In this document: positions 18,103-25,128 of the stretch, piece after piece | How positions within the stretch are numbered: the stretch's first letter is position 1 | How the letters are laid out: every line of letters starts with the position of its first letter | Assembly: GCF_000372965.1 (NCBI RefSeq) | Contig: NZ_KB890024.1 | Coordinates: forward strand, 744,001 to 808,000 | Origin: Hoeflea sp. 108 | GTDB taxonomy: Bacteria > Pseudomonadota > Alphaproteobacteria > Rhizobiales > Rhizobiaceae | Length of the DNA stretch: 64,000 bases | Reading direction: 5' to 3' | Position numbers and translations under genes: made by a program | Notes under the pieces: model-generated | Told to the model about the DNA's origin: nothing | Database searches by the model: none | The model's input: the letters and a program-made list of their open reading frames with translations, nothing else

Positions 18103-19035
18103 TCATGGCGTTCCCGAACCGCTCGCGTCGGCGACGAAAATGCTGTCGCCCTGCGGCTCCGCACCGGCAGGATCGCGCGCCGGAACGGTCGCGCGGCCGT
18201 CGCCGGATTGTGCGTCGGGCGGCGGCGCGGCGACAGCCCGCGCGTCGCCCGGACGCATGACGAACAGCGGTGCCTCGCGCCAATCGGGCGGCGGTGGCGG
18301 TGCCGATGACGGCGGTTCGGTTGCAGCCGCGCCGCCGAGGATCGGCGCTAGCGCGGCGATATACGCCCGCGTTTCGGCCGGCAGCGTGCGGCCGGTCGCA
18401 AGGTATTCGTCATAGCGGCCGGGACCGGCATTGTAGGCCGCCAGCATCGCCGCGACATTGCCGTAGCGGTCGAACATTTCGCGCAGATAGGCGGTGCCCG
18501 CCAAGATGTTGTCGCGGGGGTCGTAGGGATCGCGGCCGAGGCCATAGCGATCGCGCAGTTCCGCCCATGTCACGGGCATCACCTGCATCAATCCCATTGC
18601 CCCGGCCGACGAAATCGCGCGCACGTCGCCCGCGCTCTCGGCGCGCAGCACGGCGCGAATCCAGTGCTCGGGGATGCCGAAACGCTGCGACGCCTCGGCG
18701 ATGTGCGCCGCGTAAGGATGGGCGGCGGCCGGGCGCTCGACCGGCACGGATTGCGCGACCGCGACGCCCGATCCGGCGCAGACGGAAAGCGCGCCGGCCA
18801 GCAGCAGGACGGCATAATGCCATGCCGGCCTGTCTCCGCAACAACGGCAGCCTGCCAGCGTGCTCGCTGCGGTCAAGGGCAAGGCGCAAGCGCCGGCCGA
18901 TGGCCGCCCCTGACCTTCGCTGCGCGCGCCGGCCGTCTGGTCGCCGAGCGGGACGGAGGGATGAGACGGTTTTTTCGCGAACAAAGGGATGCCGATCTTT
19001 GACCGGATGGCGGGCCGGACGCGCGCGGCCGTCAT
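18103..19035 (-). CDS. Lytic transglycosylase, conjugation-associated (VirB1-like)
   Basis: The protein has 310 residues. A hydrophobic stretch (about 74-95, ending VAVAQ) is followed by an SLT domain with catalytic Glu133 in LRAESAGD and the motifs GAMGLMQVMP and AAYNAGPGRYDEY. The C terminus is Pro/Ala-rich. It opens the peptidoglycan for channel assembly. The N-terminal 70 residues before the hydrophobic stretch are unusual for a secreted enzyme, and the true start may be internal. The start overlaps DUF736 by 4 bp, so the genes form one operon with traF and DUF2840. Confidence 0.88.
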   Translation of the reverse strand: MTAARVRPAIRSKIGIPLFAKKPSHPSVPLGDQTAGARSEGQGRPSAGACALPLTAASTLAGCRCCGDRPAWHYAVLLLAGALSVCAGSGVAVAQSVPVERPAAAHPYAAHIAEASQRFGIPEHWIRAVLRAESAGDVRAISSAGAMGLMQVMPVTWAELRDRYGLGRDPYDPRDNILAGTAYLREMFDRYGNVAAMLAAYNAGPGRYDEYLATGRTLPAETRAYIAALAPILGGAAATEPPSSAPPPPPDWREAPLFVMRPGDARAVAAPPPDAQSGDGRATVPARDPAGAEPQGDSIFVADASGSGTP

Positions 19036-19367
19036 TCCTCATCCTCGATCTTCCGCGCGTGCTTCCAACGCAGGGTCCAGACCGAAGGATCGTCGTTCGA
19101 CTGGAACAGTTTGGCGCGGATCGGGGACGGGAAGATTGGCCCCTCCAAACGCATCGACACGAACTCGCCAGCGTTCTCGCTGGAGTCTTTCCATGCGGGG
19201 CCGGCGTCCGGGCCGTCCTCGCTATCGAGGCGCACGCGATAGTCGGGCGCGTTCTTCACGTCGCTCGGCTTGGCCGGGACGATGAACAGCTTTTCGTGGA
19301 GGCCGAACGAATGAAGCTCGCCCGCATAGCCGGTTTCGGTGCGGGTGAAGGTGCCTATCTCTGCCAT
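19032..19367 (-). CDS. DUF736 family protein
   Basis: The 111-residue product starts MAEIGTFTRTETGYAGEL. It has the DUF736 pattern, including the conserved NAPDYRVRL core and a C-terminal region ending WTLRWKHARKIEDEE. The family is a regular member of relaxase-traF operons in alphaproteobacterial ICEs. Its biochemical role is unknown. A strong Shine-Dalgarno (AGGAG) lies just upstream. Confidence 0.9.
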   Translation of the reverse strand: MAEIGTFTRTETGYAGELHSFGLHEKLFIVPAKPSDVKNAPDYRVRLDSEDGPDAGPAWKDSSENAGEFVSMRLEGPIFPSPIRAKLFQSNDDPSVWTLRWKHARKIEDEE

Positions 19368-19403
19368 GGGAAATCTCCTGCGGTTGATTTTCGGGGGGTG
19401 GTT

Positions 19404-19949
19404 TCAGTGGGTCGGCGCGCGCCACTCGTAGCGGCCGACGCCTTCCTCATTGGTCCAGAGCGGGACCGCTCGGCCGATGACGGAAGCTGCGGGGATGGGT
19501 CCGAAATACCGGCCGTCGAGGCTGTCGCGGACTTCCCAATTCATGAGGAAAAGCTGGTCGTCGCCGATCACGCGGCAGCCCTGCCAGACGGGCAGATCGC
19601 GGCCGAGGCCGTCGCGCTCCAGCGCCTCGCCCATCTCGATCCCGTCCACCGTGATCGTGCGGCCGGTGCGACAAACCTCCTGTCCGGGCAGGCCCAAGAC
19701 GCGCTTCAAAAGCGGGACGCCTCGCGCGATATAGCCGCGCTCGACCATGAAGGCGGCTAGCGGTTCGGGCGGCATGATGGCGACCAGCTCGGGTACGTCG
19801 ATCCGGTCGGCCGGCTCGACGGTGTAGAACCCGACTGGCGCGCTGGCCGTGGCGTTCCAGATGAGTTTCACGGGCCAATCGACGGCGCTGGCGGCGGCGA
19901 TGCCGATGGCGGCGAGCGCCGTCACCGTAAGGGTGCGGCGGCGCGTCAT
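19404..19949 (-). CDS. traF: TraF, S26-family peptidase for pilin processing
   Basis: The 181-residue product has an N-terminal membrane segment (VTALAAIGIAAASAV). Next comes the S26 serine box TASAPVGFYTV and the lysine box RGVPLLKRVLGLPGQ. Like RP4 TraF it should act in the periplasm on the TrbC prepilin. The start at 19949 overlaps the DUF2840 stop by 4 bp; the longer frame to 19976 would overlap further and is less likely. Confidence 0.9.
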   Translation of the reverse strand: MTRRRTLTVTALAAIGIAAASAVDWPVKLIWNATASAPVGFYTVEPADRIDVPELVAIMPPEPLAAFMVERGYIARGVPLLKRVLGLPGQEVCRTGRTITVDGIEMGEALERDGLGRDLPVWQGCRVIGDDQLFLMNWEVRDSLDGRYFGPIPAASVIGRAVPLWTNEEGVGRYEWRAPTH

Positions 19950-20464
19950 GGCTCGATCCTTCGGCGGTGAAGCCACGCGGCATGTCGCTCGGGCGTGTAG
20001 GCGTGCGGCTCCAGATTGGCGGTCAAACGGTTATGGACGTGCCGCCAGTGCTCCGGTGCGGCGTCGGCCGGATCGAGGCCGAGCGATTCCACGGCGTCGA
20101 TGGCGGCAAAACCGCGCTGCACCTTCGGCCAGCTATCGAGCCGCAACAGGATTTCGCCGCCGGGGCGCACGAACGGCAATGTCTGGAACGGCTCGCCCCG
20201 GCCGATGGCGCGCACAATGTCGATGCGCGAAACGACAGTGCCGTGCTCGCCGCTCGCCCATCGCACGAAGGCAAAGACGCTGCCCGGCGCGAAGCCGACG
20301 ACGCTGCGGCGGCGGTCGATGATCTGCTCGTAGCTCTTGCGGCCGAAGCGTATCCAGTGCTCGACCTTGCGTTTCTCGAAGGTCAGCTCGACCAATGTGG
20401 TAAAGGGCGCAGGTCCGTCCGGCAGCGGACGGCCGTGCGCGCTGCGGTGGGCGCGGCGGGTCAT
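19946..20464 (-). CDS. DUF2840 family protein
   Basis: The 172-residue protein contains the DUF2840 landmarks: TLVELTFEKRKVEHWIRFG near the N terminus, then FAPGSVFAFVRWASGEHG and FVRPGGEILLRLDSWPKVQ. It is always found next to traF in related ICEs and has no known function. Here it is followed upstream by the IS110 insertion instead of the usual parA-like gene, so its promoter context may have changed. Confidence 0.88.
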   Translation of the reverse strand: MTRRAHRSAHGRPLPDGPAPFTTLVELTFEKRKVEHWIRFGRKSYEQIIDRRRSVVGFAPGSVFAFVRWASGEHGTVVSRIDIVRAIGRGEPFQTLPFVRPGGEILLRLDSWPKVQRGFAAIDAVESLGLDPADAAPEHWRHVHNRLTANLEPHAYTPERHAAWLHRRRIEP

Positions 20465-20711
20465 TGTGCGTCTCCGGCGATGTGCTGGTGGGGTGCGCGC
20501 GCGTGCGCTGCGTCAACGGCGGGCGTCATGGCTCGCCGCTCCCGGCAGAACCGGCACCACGCTTCGCCTTCGCGCGCGTCAAAGAAAAAGAGTTAGCTGG
20601 GGTAACTGTTTCTGTTCTCGTCGCGTGTGGAGCAAGCGCCTCTTGCCATACCGTGAACGGTGATCTGACCGGCTCATGCCGGTCCACCACCAACCGGAAT
20701 GGAGAGAGACG

Positions 20712-21770
20712 ATGGACTACTTTGCAGGACTGGATGTTTCCCTTGAGATGACAAGCATCTGCATCGTGGATGCTGACGGGGCCGGGATGAAGGAGGCGAA
20801 AGTTGCTTCCGAGCCGGACGACCTCGTCGCGTTCTTCGGGCAATGCGGTATGGCGATGAAGCGGATCGGCCTGGAGGCCGGCGCTCCGTCGCAATGGCTT
20901 TACGGAGGAATGGCCGAAGCCGGTCTGCCGGTCGTGTGCATCGAGACGCGCCATGCCAAGGCGGCGCTGTCGGCGATGCCGAACAAGACCGATCGCAACG
21001 ACGCGCGCGGGATCGCCAACATCATGCGCACCGGCTGGTTCCGCGCCGTGCATGTGAAGACGCAGACCGCGCAGGAACTGCGCTTCCTGCTGGTGGCCAG
21101 GCAGACGCTGGTGCGCAAGCTGATGGATATCGAACTGGCGATCAGAGGCATGCTGCGCAGCTTCGGCCTGAAGATGGGCGTGGTCTCCAAGCGCAACTTC
21201 GAAGCGCGCGTTCTGGAACTCGCCGGCGATCGTGCGATGCTGATGCGGGCGCTCACCCCGATGCTGAAAGCGAGACGCGCCTTGGCTCTCGAATATACCA
21301 ACCTGCAAAAGGCGGCGACGGACTTCGCCCGTGACGACGATGTGTGCCGCCGGCTGATGACCGTTCCCGGCGTCGGCCCCATCGTGGCGCTGACCTATCG
21401 TGCGACCATCGACGTGCCCTCGCGGTTCCGGCGCTCCAAATCGGTCGGGGCGCATCTTGGGCTGACACCGCGCGCTCACCAGTCTGGCGAGGTCGACTGG
21501 ACCGGGCGCGTCTCCAAGAGCGGCGATGCGATGGCACGGGCGGCGCTTTACGAGGCCGCGCACATCCTGCTCATCCGTGTGAAGCGCTGGTCGTCGCTCA
21601 AGGCATGGGGCATGCGGCTGGTGAAGAACCGGGGGCACAAGCGGGCCGTCACCGCGCTTGCGCGCCGGATGGCCGTGCTCATGCACCGCATCTGGGTCGA
21701 AGGAACCACCTTCATATGGAAAACGGGTGACGGCCAGGCAATCGCGCAGAGGCCGATACCCGCTGTTTAA
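20712..21770 (+). CDS. IS110-family DEDD transposase
   Basis: The 352-residue enzyme has the N-terminal RuvC-like DEDD domain: Asp8 in GLDVSLE, Glu55 in IGLEAG, Asp94 and Asp97 in KTDRNDARG. The C-terminal Transposase_20 domain has a helix-hairpin-helix (VPGVGPIVAL) and the conserved block RVSKSGDAMARAALYEAA. All catalytic residues seem intact, so the gene is probably functional. The ATG at 20712 follows a GGAGAGAG site; the longer frame from 20676 is unlikely. Confidence 0.93.
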   Translation: MDYFAGLDVSLEMTSICIVDADGAGMKEAKVASEPDDLVAFFGQCGMAMKRIGLEAGAPSQWLYGGMAEAGLPVVCIETRHAKAALSAMPNKTDRNDARGIANIMRTGWFRAVHVKTQTAQELRFLLVARQTLVRKLMDIELAIRGMLRSFGLKMGVVSKRNFEARVLELAGDRAMLMRALTPMLKARRALALEYTNLQKAATDFARDDDVCRRLMTVPGVGPIVALTYRATIDVPSRFRRSKSVGAHLGLTPRAHQSGEVDWTGRVSKSGDAMARAALYEAAHILLIRVKRWSSLKAWGMRLVKNRGHKRAVTALARRMAVLMHRIWVEGTTFIWKTGDGQAIAQRPIPAV

Positions 21771-21820
21771 GGGCGTCTGCCTGTCATCCACATGGATGCC
21801 GGCTGACGTAGGTTGCGAGT

Positions 21821-21854
21821 TCCGCCGCGGCGGAGAGATGTCCCCCGAGGGGAC
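21821..21854 (+). ncRNA. Two adjacent stable hairpins in the IS110 3' non-coding region; candidate bridge RNA part
   Basis: Downstream of the transposase the sequence holds the perfect palindrome TCCGCCGCGGCGGA (21821-21834). The hairpin GTCCCC-CGA-GGGGAC follows at 21840-21854. IS110-family elements are known to encode a bridge RNA in one of their non-coding ends. The longer non-coding end here is the 3' one. That this is the RNA is inference. Confidence 0.25.
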
Positions 21855-22018
21855 GAGGGTTCGGGTGAGACCGTCGAGACTCTTGTCCGCATCGCACCTT
21901 GCGACAGCGAGGACGCGAGTTAGCTTGGCCGCCCGACCTTCCGATCCCTGCTTGTGGCGATCCTGATATCGACCACGGAAAGAAGCGTGAGCCGCTCGGG
22001 GTGATGTCGATGATCCGC

Positions 22019-23182
22019 TCATGGCGTGTCCTCCGGCTCGATGCCTGGAATCCACGGAAGACGGACAGGTCGGGATGGCTCTTTCGCAGCGTGTTGCGAA
22101 CGCGCACGATCATTGGCAAGATGATCGCGGGTGGCACTGGGCGCGTGCTTCACACCCACAGAAACAGTTAAAGAAGATTCTCTGTTAGATAAGTTAGCGG
22201 TCGGATTCCGCTTTTCAGGCCAAAGCGTTAGCTGCGGTTCGTGCGCCTGATCTGCCGATAGTGGTGCGCCTGATCTGCCGATACCCCGTGCGCCTGATCT
22301 GCCGATGGCATTAACAGGGTTATCAACAGTGCCTGTTGATAGGTTTTCGGGGCGGATGCGCAGCAGCTCGCGGCCGTCTTCCCGCTCGATCTGGAGCAGG
22401 TAGCCGGGAAGTTGCTGGCGGGCCGCGATCCGGCGCAGGTCGAGCGCGAAGTCGGACGGCCGCGCGAGACTCCCGGATTTCTGGTGAAGGTGCGCGACCT
22501 CGAAAATCCAGCCGTGGCGCTGGTGCCCGGCGTGCTTTCTGGCGACGCGGTAAAGCCAACGCTCGATGCCGCCAGTCAGCCGGAAATAGGCCGGGTCGAT
22601 TGTCAGGACCAGCGAGCGGTCGATGACGCTGTTGTAGAACCATTCGGGCAGGACGAACTCCATGCCCTCGACGCGGCCGGCGCGCGTCGTCATTTCCTCC
22701 CATTCGTTGATCCAAGAGAATTGCCGGCGACGCCAATGCGGGCCGTTGCGGATGGTGGTGGCGATGACGGTCGATTGCAGCCGCGCCAGCGCGGCTTTCA
22801 GAAGCCGGTATTGGTGATTGCCGGTCGGGCGTCCGATGGCGCGCAACAGATGGTAAGGCGTAAACCGGACAAAGCGCGACGTGGTGAGGCCGTCATTCTC
22901 GGCCGCGACGATCTGCGAGGCCGCCCATATCAGCACATCGGCGTCCCATATGGTCGCCATGCCGTGCTCGGGCATCCCGAACACCTGCACCTCTATGTCG
23001 GCGGTCTTGTAGAGAATCGGCTTGGTGCGCGGGGTCTTCGCCAGCGAGAAGAACGGCCGTTCCATCAAATCGCGCTGGTCGCGCGGCGGCGCGTCGCCCG
23101 TTGCAACCACGAAGGGGTCTAGGCGGCTGCGCTCGCTGTCCTCGCCCGGCAACGCCGGCTCGTGATCGTCCTCGCGCAGCAT
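22019..23182 (-). CDS. repA: RepA-family replication initiator of the ICE
   Basis: The 387-residue product matches the replication initiator protein A family: RPFFSLAKTPRTKPILY near the N terminus, then MATIWDADVLIWAASQI, FTPYHLLRAIGR and WLYRVARKHAGHQ, a winged-helix core. Such proteins are found in both plasmids and ICEs, suggesting replication after excision. The ATG follows the rdfS-like stop directly (TAG-ATG), so the two genes form an operon. Iteron-like repeats and a DnaA-box-like palindrome lie inside the gene. A parA gene usually follows in relatives; here the IS110 lies there instead. Confidence 0.88.
   Translation of the reverse strand: MLREDDHEPALPGEDSERSRLDPFVVATGDAPPRDQRDLMERPFFSLAKTPRTKPILYKTADIEVQVFGMPEHGMATIWDADVLIWAASQIVAAENDGLTTSRFVRFTPYHLLRAIGRPTGNHQYRLLKAALARLQSTVIATTIRNGPHWRRRQFSWINEWEEMTTRAGRVEGMEFVLPEWFYNSVIDRSLVLTIDPAYFRLTGGIERWLYRVARKHAGHQRHGWIFEVAHLHQKSGSLARPSDFALDLRRIAARQQLPGYLLQIEREDGRELLRIRPENLSTGTVDNPVNAIGRSGARGIGRSGAPLSADQAHEPQLTLWPEKRNPTANLSNRESSLTVSVGVKHAPSATRDHLANDRARSQHAAKEPSRPVRLPWIPGIEPEDTP
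22241..22306. repeat. Three iteron-like direct repeats inside repA
   Basis: The 19-mer GTGCGCCTGATCTGCCGAT occurs at 22241-22259, 22264-22282 and 22288-22306 (23 and 24 bp apart). Two copies are in the same codon frame (IGRSGA twice) and the third is in another (SADQAH). So the repetition is at DNA level and not only protein level. This is the spacing of replication iterons, about two helical turns. Confidence 0.75.
22321..22341. promoter_or_regulatory. DnaA-box-like palindrome next to the iterons
   Basis: TATCAACAG-TGC-CTGTTGATA is a perfect 9-bp inverted repeat. Each arm with its flank is close to the DnaA box TTATCCACA (one arm reads TTATCAACA). It lies 14 bp from the last iteron and within repA. 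Confidence 0.45.
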
Positions 23183-23452
23183 CTAGCAGTCGCCCCGTTC
23201 TTCGGGGGTGAGCGGACGCGCGGGAAATACGGTGCCGGCGGTCTTGTCGCGGGTGGATTTGCGCTCGCCGGCCGCGCTCCAGTCTTCCAGATCGCGGACG
23301 GTGTAGAGGACGCGACCGCCGACCTTGCGATAGGTCGGGCCGGTGCCGTAGGTGCGATGTTTCTCAAGGGTGCGGATGGATATGCCGAGGAAGCGCGCGG
23401 CTTCCTTGGTGCGCAACAGGCGCGGCGGCAGGCCCGCAAGCGGGTTGGGCAT
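23183..23452 (-). CDS. rdfS: AlpA-like excisionase (RdfS-like recombination directionality factor)
   Basis: The 89-residue protein is a MerR/AlpA-type winged helix: LLRTKEAARFLGISIRTLEKHR, then YRKVGGRVLYTVRDLEDW. Its size, type and place just upstream of repA and the transfer-processing genes match RdfS of Mesorhizobium ICEs, which drives excision by the integrase. A very good ribosome site (GGAGGTGATCC) precedes the ATG. The gene is divergent from the DUF2285 gene across 461 bp, where activation by FseA would be expected. The RdfS role is by homology and context. Confidence 0.82.
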   Translation of the reverse strand: MPNPLAGLPPRLLRTKEAARFLGISIRTLEKHRTYGTGPTYRKVGGRVLYTVRDLEDWSAAGERKSTRDKTAGTVFPARPLTPEERGDC

Positions 23453-23913
23453 GGATCACCTCCAGTCGGGATTGGGCTGCCGGGGGCGGCAGCGGACTGT
23501 GGCGAACCATGGCGAGGCATCGGCGGCGCGTAGCGTGCCGCATTTGCGCCTACGCGCTGGCGGCACCCCCCTTCGGGGCGTCGCGCAGCCAATAGGTGAG
23601 GGATTTCAGCGGCTCGATGCCTGCCGCGCCGAATAGGCAAAGACATTCGCGTGCAGCTCGGCTAAGATTGTGGGTGGAGCAGACGCGCTGCTCTGGGGCG
23701 TAGTAACCCCTCACGAATGGCCGGTGCCAGCCAGAACGGCACCAACTCCTTGACCTATGGTCGGGGAGCCTGTGGCGTATACAACAGGCTTTCCGAGCTA
23801 AAGGCCATGGGGCCGTTTCGTGACGGTTACTAACTCCCCGATCACCAAGAGTCAGAGAGAATCGTTTGCGGGGGCGCACCGCAGACAAGCTCTCTCAGAT
23901 ACGGGGAATGACT
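23453..23913. promoter_or_regulatory. Divergent control region rdfS/DUF2285 with inverted repeat
   Basis: These 461 bp have no well-supported gene. An open frame at 23550-23888 on the minus strand has no recognisable content. An imperfect inverted repeat is present: TAGTAACCCCTCACGAATGG (left arm 23701-23722) and its counterpart GGCCGTTTCGTGACGGTTAC (right arm 23811-23834), both built on TAGTAACC and TCACGAA. The pair is about 90 bp apart and might bind the excision activator or its antagonist. Confidence 0.4.
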
Positions 23914-24201
23914 ATGCGGGTTCCTGTCGAACTCGATCCCGATGTGGATGACGAAGCGCCGACCGGCGACACTATAACCGTCTATGACGAACGGCACTAC
24001 GTCACCTATCTACGCTTGCTGGATGCCAAGGCCGAGGGCGCGGACTGGAAAGAAGTCGCGCGGATCGTGCTTCACCGCAATCCGGCTGCCGAGGAACTTC
24101 GGACCTATCGTTGCTGGCAAAGCCATCTCGAACGCGCGCAATGGCTTTCGCATGAGGGCTATAGGAAGATTCTGGAACAGGCGGCAGCTAACAAGGCGTG
24201 A
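23914..24201 (+). CDS. Single-domain DUF2285 protein, QseM-like antiactivator candidate
   Basis: The product is 95 residues long and consists essentially of one DUF2285 domain, with the family core YVTYLRLLDAKAEGADWKEV and the tail RCWQSHLERAQWLSHEGY. In ICEMlSymR7A the single-domain DUF2285 protein QseM binds and silences TraR and FseA, so a similar brake on excision is possible. The start at 23914 is chosen because GGGGA lies at proper distance; an ATG at 23908 is too close to it. It faces rdfS and lies 0.9 kb from fseA. Confidence 0.75.
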   Translation: MRVPVELDPDVDDEAPTGDTITVYDERHYVTYLRLLDAKAEGADWKEVARIVLHRNPAAEELRTYRCWQSHLERAQWLSHEGYRKILEQAAANKA

Positions 24202-24328
24202 GCATCGGCGGTTTTCAGCTTACTTCACCTCGCAGGCTTTGGAATTTTACGATATCTGACCGACAGGAATCGACCTAATCGCTGACGTTTCGAGTGGCTT
24301 TGACGCGTCCTAAAAGCTGATATGCCCC

Positions 24329-24862
24329 TCAATTGTTGGCCCATTCTGAACAGGTCAACTCATACGTTACCTCGCCGTGCTCCGTGCCGGGTATGGGGTC
24401 GGGAAAATCCAAGAAATCCGTCCGCGTGTGTTTCATACCAATCTTCTCCATTACACGGCGCGACCCTTGGTTGACCGCCATTGTATTGGCCACAATCTTG
24501 TCATATCCTGCGACCTCGAAGCCCCAACCGATAAGAGCCAAAGCTCCTTCAGTTGCCAGCCCCTGACCCCAAGCTTCCCGGCGCAGTCGATATCCGATCT
24601 CAGCTAACGCCCTCCCTTTCGGCAACAAGCAGAACCAGCCGACGAACTCGTCATCCGCATTGCGTCGCGCTGTCCAGACGTTCGGCTCGGTTCCTCGTGG
24701 CATGAGAAATGGCGCGGTCGTCGAATCGATCCTGTCATGATCAACCGCACCATTGTTAAGAAACCGCATCACTTCTGGGTCAAGCTCTAGCTGGATGAAG
24801 TTAACACGATCCACCGGGGCGCAAGGACTGAGAATCAAACGCAGCGTCTTTAGTAAGGTCAT
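24329..24862 (-). CDS. GNAT acetyltransferase (RimJ/RimL type)
   Basis: The 177-residue protein has the GNAT fold pattern: RLILSPCAPVDRVNF at the N terminus, then AEIGYRLRREAWGQGLATEG (acetyl-CoA loop, R/Q-x-x-G-x-A variant) and NQGSRRVMEKIGMKHT. It would transfer an acetyl group to an amine on an unknown substrate. It sits alone between DUF2285 and fseA and looks like accessory cargo. A GAGG site precedes the ATG at 24862. The longer frame to 24919 has no such site. Confidence 0.85.
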   Translation of the reverse strand: MTLLKTLRLILSPCAPVDRVNFIQLELDPEVMRFLNNGAVDHDRIDSTTAPFLMPRGTEPNVWTARRNADDEFVGWFCLLPKGRALAEIGYRLRREAWGQGLATEGALALIGWGFEVAGYDKIVANTMAVNQGSRRVMEKIGMKHTRTDFLDFPDPIPGTEHGEVTYELTCSEWANN

Positions 24863-25073
24863 GGAACATTCCTCAAAATAAATTTCCGGCATGGTCGTGC
24901 GAAACCATGGATTGCGCAACGAGTTATTCAGTTGAGCAGCCGCCTTGCCGTTCTTGACACATGAAGCAGTCTGTTAGCTCCACTCCATTCTTGCTGAAAT
25001 CCTCGTAGGTATTCTAAAGTCCGCAACATTTCCCCGAGGGCTGGCTTTCCGGCTCTTTTCGTATCGCACCTCT

Positions 25074-25110
25074 TTGTTGCAACTGGCAGTAAGTTTGCGA
25101 CTTGCAACAA
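25074..25110. repeat. Inverted repeat downstream of fseA
   Basis: TTGTTGCAA (25074-25082) and TTGCAACAA (25102-25110) form 9-bp arms around a 19-base loop, some 20 bp after the fseA stop. It may end fseA transcription on the minus strand, but there is no T-run. The rest of the 266-bp gap up to the GNAT gene shows nothing else clear. Confidence 0.35.
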
Positions 25111-25128
25111 GACGGTGCTCGCTAACGA

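Larger units (their letters stand above)
20590..22018 (+). mobile_element. IS110-family insertion sequence (limits approximate)
   Basis: An IS110 transposase gene lies between DUF2840 and repA, on the opposite strand to both. About 120 bp before and 250 bp after the gene do not belong to the neighbouring ICE genes. The 9-mer GAGTTAGCT occurs on both sides (20590-20598 and 21917-21925) and may mark the ends or target. IS110 elements usually lack clear terminal inverted repeats, and the exact ends could not be fixed. Confidence 0.75.

Noticed and set aside
20465..20711. Remains of a parA gene
   Set aside because: No Walker A or other ParA pattern is visible in any frame on either side of the IS, so absence and not a pseudogene is reported.
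20526..22055. Long 509-residue frame antisense to the IS110 transposase
   Set aside because: It mirrors the high-GC transposase codons and has no recognisable domain, while the plus-strand gene has all catalytic residues.
23550..23888. 112-residue minus-strand frame in the rdfS control region
   Set aside because: Composition is odd (many Arg, Cys, Ser), no family is recognised and no good ribosome site is seen; it may be a non-coding control region.
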